Positions 59,259-64,000 of a stretch of DNA of 64,000 bases are shown piece after piece. The stretch lies in the NCBI GenBank assembly GCA_030789695.1, contig CM061142.1, forward strand, positions 568,221,281 to 568,285,280. Direction: 5' to 3'. A model generated the notes under the pieces. It was not told where the DNA came from. It made no database searches and saw only the letters and a program-made list of their open reading frames with translations. Origin of the DNA: Scilla litardierei (lineage: Eukaryota > Streptophyta > Magnoliopsida > Asparagales > Asparagaceae). The translations under genes and the position numbers were made by a program. How positions within the stretch are numbered: position 1 is the first letter of the stretch; the number at the start of each line of letters is the position of its first letter.

Positions 59259-61685
59259 GTATTATCTTAGTGGCCTCCCACCCGGCTCTTACTTTATTTG
59301 ATTCCGGAGCTTCCATGTGTGTTATATCCCAGAAATTTGTAGTTAAACACTCGATCCCTACCTACCCACTTCCCAAGAGATGGAATATCACAACCGGAGG
59401 TGGTGTAGTGAGTGTTACATTGGGATGCAAATCATGTCCCTTAGTGATTTGCGGACATGAACTTTATGCAGACTTCATGGTCTTGGACACGCTTAACTTT
59501 GATGTTATTCTCGGCATGGATTGGTTAGGGACTTTCTATGATACTATCGACTATCACAAGAAGAAAGTAGTATTCGAAATTCCCGACCATCCGGTGTTGG
59601 AATTCATTAGTGGTAGTCGTTCGCTCGAGCCTATCAGATTTCGGGCTCAGCCGAACGAAGCGATCCTCGCATCTATACAAGCCGAACCGGAGAAGCCTGC
59701 AGTGGTTCGAGACTTCGAAGATGTATTTCCAGACGACATTTCTGGATTGCTGCCTGATCGAGCTTTGGAGTTCAGTATTGATCTGATGCCAAATACTCAA
59801 CCAATCTCGAAGGCACCTTACCGTATGTCTCCAGCAGAACTTGAAGAGCTACGAAAGCAGTTGGATGATCTGTTGCAGAAAGGATTCATTCATCCCAGCG
59901 TGTCTCCCTGGGGTGCACCTGTACTGCTAGTCAAGAAGAAGGACGGATCGAGAAGGATGTACGTGGATTATCGGGAGCTTAAAAAATGTTACTGTGAAGA
60001 ATAAGTACCCATTACCTCGCATTGATGACATCTTCGATCAACTCGGTGGATCACGATTTTTCTCGAAGTTGGACCTTAGGAGTGGATATCATCAGGTGAA
60101 GGTCAAGAATGAGGATGTCTACAAGACAGCTTTTCGGACCAAGTATGGACACTACGAGTTCGTTGTCATGCCATTCGGTGTGACCAACGCTCCTGCAGTA
60201 TTCATGAATCTCATGAATCTCATATTCTATGATTCTCTGGATAAATTCGTAGTGATATTCATTGATGACATATTGGTCTACTCGAAGAGTGAGAAGGAGC
60301 ATGCTGAGCATCTGCGGATGGTTTTGGAGACGCTTCGCCGTCATCAATTGTATGCCAAGTACAACAAGTGCGAGTTCTGGTTAGACCAGATTGCATTTCT
60401 TGGACATGTGGTATCAGGCGAAGGTATCTCAGTTGACCCAGAGAAGGTTACATCAGTCAGGAATTGGCCTACCCCTCGGTCAGCATCAGACATCCGAAGT
60501 TTCCTAGGATTGGCGGGATACTACCGTCGATTCATTCAGGATTTCTCGAGGATAGCAGAGCCCATGACTCGACTGACGAGGAAGGACATCAAGTATGTTT
60601 GGTCAGACACTTGCGAGCATGCATTTGGGACTTTGAAGGCAAAGCTGACATCTGCACCAGTTCTGGCTATTCCAGATAGGACTGGAGGATTCGAGATCTT
60701 TTGCGATGCCTCGGGCAAAGGTCTTGGATGTGTTCTACATCAGCACGGTCATGTAGTCACCTATGCTTCTCGGCAGTTGAAGATTCACGAGAAGAATTAC
60801 CCGACTCCCGACTTGAAGTTAGCCGCTGTCATCTTTGCTTTGAAGATTTGGAGACATTTCTTACTGAGTGAGAAAGTGAAGATTTTCACTGATCACAAGA
60901 GTTTGAAATATATTTTCACCCAGAAGGATTTAAATTTGAGACATCGCAGGTGGTTAGAGCTGATGGCTGATTACGACATCGACCTTCAGTATCATCCAGG
61001 GAAGGTTAATATTGTACCTGACGCTTTGAGCAGACTTCCAGCGGTTATGACTCTCACAGTTCAATGGAGGTTACAGCAGGATCTGTGTGAGATGAGCACA
61101 GAAGTTGTGTTACCTGGAGTCACATCGTCGTTGATGAATATGTAGATTCAGTCAACGATAGTGGATAGGATCAAAGCTGCACAGTCTGGAGATGCTAAAC
61201 TACAGAGGATCCGAGAGCAAGTTGAAGCTGGACTTCGGACGGACTTTGTCATTCATGACGATGGTTCCTTGAGATACGGCAGTAGGATCTACGTACCTTC
61301 TGGTGATATCAAAGATGAGCTGATGAATGAAGCTCATAGCTCTCCCTATTCCATTCATCCTGGCGGTACCAAGATGTAAAAGGATCTCCGTCTGAATTTT
61401 TGGTGGCATGGTATGAAGAGGAGCGTCACTCGTAGCGTTGCCAAATGTCTTGTGTGTCAGCAGGTGAAGGCTGATCACCATCGCATTGTCGGATTACTTC
61501 AACCTCTGCCGATTCCGGAATGGAAGTGGCAGCACATCACCATGGATTTCGTAACTGGACTACCTCGGAGCACCAAGCAAAATGATGCGATTTGGGTTAT
61601 CGTTGACCGATTAACCAAGTCTGCGCATTTCATACCTTTCCGAGTAGGACAAGCTACGGAGATACTTGCGAAGAAGTATATGGAG
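59259..61685 (+). pseudogene. pol: protease, reverse transcriptase, RNase H, integrase start
   Basis: The protease has LFDSGAS at about 59293 and LGMDWL at about 59512. The reverse transcriptase is open from 59994, with PLPRIDD, the LRSGYHQV block and catalytic FIDD near 60262. RNase H has [10 protein letters not shown] near 60700, then the ETD-like [10 protein letters not shown] and DALSRLP. A one-base insertion in an A-run at about 59979-59984 shifts the frame between protease and RT. Two in-frame stops follow (TAG 61143-61145, TAA 61377-61379). The integrase zinc-binding part has HPGGTK and CLVCQQVK, then the first catalytic aspartate in TMDFVTGLP near 61543. Confidence 0.93.
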
Positions 61686-61755
61686 GTAAATATCTTTCTT
61701 ATACCTTTATAACTTATTTCTAGTATACGTCGTGATGTGAACGATAATCGTGTAG
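61686..61755 (+). other. putative 70-bp intron inside integrase
   Basis: GAG at 61683-61685 is followed by GTAAAT, and TGTAG ends at 61755 before GAG ATT. Splicing joins KKYME to [15 protein letters not shown], the normal integrase text, in frame. Unspliced, a stop follows within about nine codons. Seventy bases is near the lower size limit for plant introns. The acceptor side is less pyrimidine-rich than in the other candidate. Confidence 0.5.
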
Positions 61756-62023
61756 GAGATTGTGCGATTACATGGAGTTCCTGTGAGTATCGTCTCAGAC
61801 CGAGACACGAGATTCACATCTCAATTCTGGAAGAGTTTACAGACGAATCTGGGTACCAGTCTGAAATTCAGTACTGCGTATCACCCGCAAACTGATGGAC
61901 AGTCGGAGCGCACTATCCAGATATTGGAGGACATGTTGAGAGCTTGCATGTTGGATCTCAAGGGTTCGTGGGAGGATCATCTGCACCTGGTGGAATTCTC
62001 CTACAACAACAGCTACCAGGCGA
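61756..62023 (+). pseudogene. integrase core, C-terminal part, cut
   Basis: Open and well conserved: [14 protein letters not shown] (second catalytic aspartate), then [24 protein letters not shown] (catalytic glutamate region) and [10 protein letters not shown]. It ends at 62023 because another LTR is inserted there. The chromodomain is not in the window. Confidence 0.92.
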
Positions 62024-62369
62024 TGTCACACCCCGCTTCCCTAAAATGGAGGCGAGACGTGAAAAGGTCCGCACGAGAGTGGAGCTGTGAAGCCCCAACC
62101 CGATAAGCGTCAATAAAACATAAGCAGGTCCCTGTAACCACAAACGGAACAATAATAATAACACAAGGAGAGACAGAAATAAAATCTCATATCTCATAAT
62201 TTGTCCAACATGAAAATTAAGTTCAACATCCAGAAAAGCCATCAGGCTAAAAGAAAGAGTCTAAAGGCCCAGAACAAGGCCAACAAAAGGAACAACGTAA
62301 CAAAGTATAGGTGCTACGCACCGACAACAAAACAGCAGTCTAAACAAAAGGGAAAGCTCAACGAAGACA

Positions 62370-62477
62370 CTAGGACTGGTCCCTAGTGTCCACGTACGCC
62401 TCGCCAAACACAGGCTCGGGCTCGGCGTCAGCAAACACCTCGTCCTCTACAATGTACTCAGGCTCAGGATCTAACAT
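62370..62477 (-). CDS. acidic 35-codon micro-ORF in LTR
   Basis: Minus-strand ATG at 62477 to TAG at 62370, beginning MLDPEPEYIVEDEVF and ending VDTRDQS. Intact, 35 codons, the same length and ends as the frames at 266-373 and 28387-28494. Its ATG lies in the 3' arm of the hairpin at 62472-62510. Confidence 0.45.
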   Translation of the reverse strand: MLDPEPEYIVEDEVFADAEPEPVFGEAYVDTRDQS

Positions 62478-62510
62478 GTGTCACCCAAAAGAGTAAAGGG
62501 GCACATGTCA
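62472..62510 (-). promoter_or_regulatory. conserved LTR hairpin containing a start codon
   Basis: On the minus strand, TGACATGTG and CACATGTTA pair, with CCC/GGG extension; it is the same version as at 233 and 28355. Confidence 0.6.
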
Positions 62511-62732
62511 GCAAGTCTAAAAGACTTGGGCAAGGAAACTGAAAAGGAAGGCAACTATTAACCTAGCAGTTATAGTATGCATGACATGGCAGTTATGGTA
62601 TGAGTGCACAAGCAAGACATGGTGAAACAATAAGTACAAGAGAACAATTATTGGGACAAGTCAAAAGTAGCCAAGCTACTAACAATCTCAAGCTTTTCAC
62701 TAGTCACGTTTCAAGTTGTTTGTAGATGTTTA

Positions 62733-63337
62733 TGTTGGATATGGAAGACGTTTGTACACCCTTGTGGGGGATGTACGAGGGAATACGGACCTCGAACGTC
62801 GCGCACACGAAGTCATGTGCAAAGGGAATCTGTTCCCTTGCGGAGAGGATCTCTGTATGAGTGGGAAAGTCGCATTATATATGCATAAATGCATGCGACA
62901 TATGGCTAATAAAGGGGGAATATCTTAAGCTTATGTTGTACCATGCATATGGTACAACTTAAGCTTATAATGTGCCATGCATCATGGTACACCTTAATTA
63001 AGTTGTTCCTAAGGAACAACTTACCCTAAAATAACTACCTTGGGGGCTATAAATAAGACCCAAGGGTAGCCATTTTCCTTACACCATTTGCATGAAATTC
63101 ATGCATGCATCTTCTTCATAGCGAAGCTCTGCAGAAATATTTCCTCTCCCTCCATCCAAGTTCTTAATCTAAAATAGAGATTTAGATTGTGGATTAGTAG
63201 CCTTACTCCGTTCGTGAGAAGACTCGATCCGTCGTGGCGAATCCGAAGGCAAAGTTCCGAGACTACCGCTCCGCATACGCTAGCGTAAGTCTCCACTTTA
63301 ATTATCGATCCTAACTCTGTTTTGGCAGGATCCTTCA
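62733..63337 (+). repeat. LTR with initiator-Met primer site
   Basis: It ends CCTTCA at 63337, followed by one base and the primer site TGGTATCAGAGCC. The left end is placed at TGTTGGAT (62733) because it mirrors the right end; it is less certain. A TATA box (CTATAAATA, 63047-63055) is preceded by three inverted repeats. The LTR is about 605 bp. A copia-type element is likeliest, but no coding region is visible before the window ends. Confidence 0.7.
62940..63026 (+). promoter_or_regulatory. three consecutive hairpins before the TATA box
   Basis: GTTGTACCAT/ATGGTACAAC with a GCAT loop, then TGTGCCATG/CATGGTACA with one mismatch, then AAGTTGTTCC/GGAACAACTT with a TAA loop, flanked by repeated TTAAGCTTA. 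Confidence 0.7.
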
Positions 63338-63338
63338 T

Positions 63339-63351
63339 TGGTATCAGAGCC
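63339..63351 (+). other. primer binding site, tRNA-iMet type
   Basis: TGGTATCAGAGCC, the common plant LTR-retrotransposon primer site complementary to initiator methionine tRNA. Confidence 0.92.
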
Positions 63352-63399
63352 ATATGGGTTCGCCCCGGTCAAACCACCGCCCCGTCGAAACTACGAACG

Positions 63400-63560
63400 A
63401 GTCGTTGTCTTTTTCACGAATGGGTCTCCTACTATTACGGATATAGTAGGAACGCTTCGTGACGGAGAGAACACAGCGGTTGTTCTTTTCACGTTAGGGT
63501 CTCCTATCATTATGGATATGGTAGGAACTCTCCGTGACGGGAAGAACCGACCGTTCACGT
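63400..63560 (+). repeat. duplicated ~72-bp leader unit with hairpin
   Basis: Two diverged tandem copies in the 5' leader. Each holds a hairpin: CCTACTAT/ATAGTAGG in the first and CCTATCAT/ATGGTAGG (one G-U pair) in the second. A shorter exact 20-bp duplication follows at about 63612-63652. Confidence 0.7.
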
Positions 63561-63660
63561 AGTAAGTTATTCATTTTTGGCACACGGCCATTAGGAAATA
63601 ACTAAATTCTCGACGAACGGGTGCTTCATCGACGAACGGGTGCTTCATCGAGGAAGATGA

Positions 63661-64000
63661 TGGAAGTTATTTCCATCGGGTAAGAGGAAAATTTGGTGCA
63701 TGTGCACCATGGCCAAAATGGGCTATGAAGGCCATGCACCCCCTCTCCCCATGCGGAGGGGGTTGGCTACGGCCAATAACCACCGGCGACCACCCCATCA
63801 AGGGGGAGGAATGAGTGCGGCAACCCCGTTTAAAGGGGGTGGCTGGCCATGGCCAAAGGGGCCATGGCCGGCCAACGCCGAATGGCCTTGGCCATGACCG
63901 GCCATGGCCAAGCCATGGCCGGCCATGGCCAGGCCGGCAGTGGCCGGCCAAGGGCCAGGCCGGCAGTGGCCGGCCTTGGCAGAGCCTTGCCGGCCAGGCC
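63661..64000. repeat. GC-rich palindromic tract, GGCCATGGCC-type
   Basis: Dense overlapping GGCCATGGCC, GGCCGGCC and CCAGGCCGGCAGTGGCCGG units, the last seen twice. It runs off the window. The frames on both strands follow from the base composition and are not genes. Confidence 0.85.

Larger units (their letters stand above)
54633..62023 (+). mobile_element. Tekay/Del-type Ty3/gypsy element: 5' LTR and gag-pol
   Basis: A 3.27-kb LTR (54633-57905) is followed by gag, protease, reverse transcriptase, RNase H and integrase in the Ty3/gypsy order. The long LTR and the pol sequence point to the Tekay/Del chromoviruses; the chromodomain that would confirm it lies beyond the break. The integrase is cut at 62023 by another LTR (62024). 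It inserted into the 3' part of the minus-strand element (left flank ggtca). Confidence 0.88.
62024..62732 (-). mobile_element. Tekay-type LTR, minus strand, truncated
   Basis: It starts TGTCACACCCCGCTTCCC, the reverse of a normal LTR end. The flank ggcga (62019-62023) should be its target duplication. It is closest to the LTR part at 1-717 (same text around the end and in the micro-ORF). It is cut at about 62732 by another LTR. Confidence 0.82.

Noticed and set aside
63667..63951. Frames in the GGCCATGGCC tract on both strands
   Set aside because: Produced by palindromic GC-rich repeats that keep frames open on both strands.

Overview
This window is plant nuclear DNA made almost entirely of nested retrotransposons. 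I see no convincing single-copy host gene, no rRNA or tRNA gene and nothing prokaryotic. The evidence for an angiosperm with a large, repeat-rich genome is the mix of families: Athila-like Ty3/gypsy elements with tRNA-Asp-type primer sites, long-LTR chromovirus-like (Tekay/Del-type) Ty3/gypsy elements, Ty1/copia fragments, a plant L1-type LINE and a gypsy-type accessory gene followed by tandem repeats. Such sequence is typical of pericentromeric heterochromatin; the species cannot be told from the sequence.

Layout. 1-717 is the 3' part of a Tekay-type LTR inserted in a minus-strand Athila-like element (718-7566: ORF1-like gene, gag-protease, 5' LTR). 7567-14372 is a graveyard of copia pieces in both orientations. 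14373-36633 is an old gypsy-type locus: an intron-containing gene in two halves (15579-17030 and 30727-31282) and a long tandem array (31632-36462). A complete Athila-like element (17035-30721), itself carrying a Tekay-type solo LTR (25954-28840), splits the gene. An unusual element made of two inverted LTRs (31971-35323) splits the array. From 36634 a minus-strand Tekay-type LTR begins. It is split by a non-coding LTR element (38622-53194, target duplication TGGAA on both sides), which in turn contains a LINE (44094-48325). The minus-strand element resumes at 53195 and is cut at 54632 by a forward Tekay-type element (54633-62023, LTR plus gag-pol). That one is cut by another minus-strand LTR (62024-62732), which is cut by a retrotransposon with an initiator-Met primer site (62733 onward). 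Nesting reaches four levels.

How the parts work together. Both Athila-like copies have gag-protease followed directly by an ATHILA ORF1-like gene, with no reverse transcriptase, RNase H or integrase between, so they look like one non-autonomous family that depends on enzymes supplied in trans. Their LTR promoter and a second, internal promoter-like region before ORF1 share a cluster of near-palindromic boxes (core ACCGATCGG) ending about 10 bp before a TATA box. The Tekay-type LTRs share a structured leader: small hairpins, then a hairpin whose 3' arm contains the ATG of a 34-35 codon acidic micro-ORF. The stem sequence differs between subfamilies while pairing is kept.

Most coding regions are broken by stops and frameshifts. 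Best preserved are the LINE ORF2 (two in-frame stops) and the Tekay-type pol (two stops, one frameshift and two putative introns that restore the frame).
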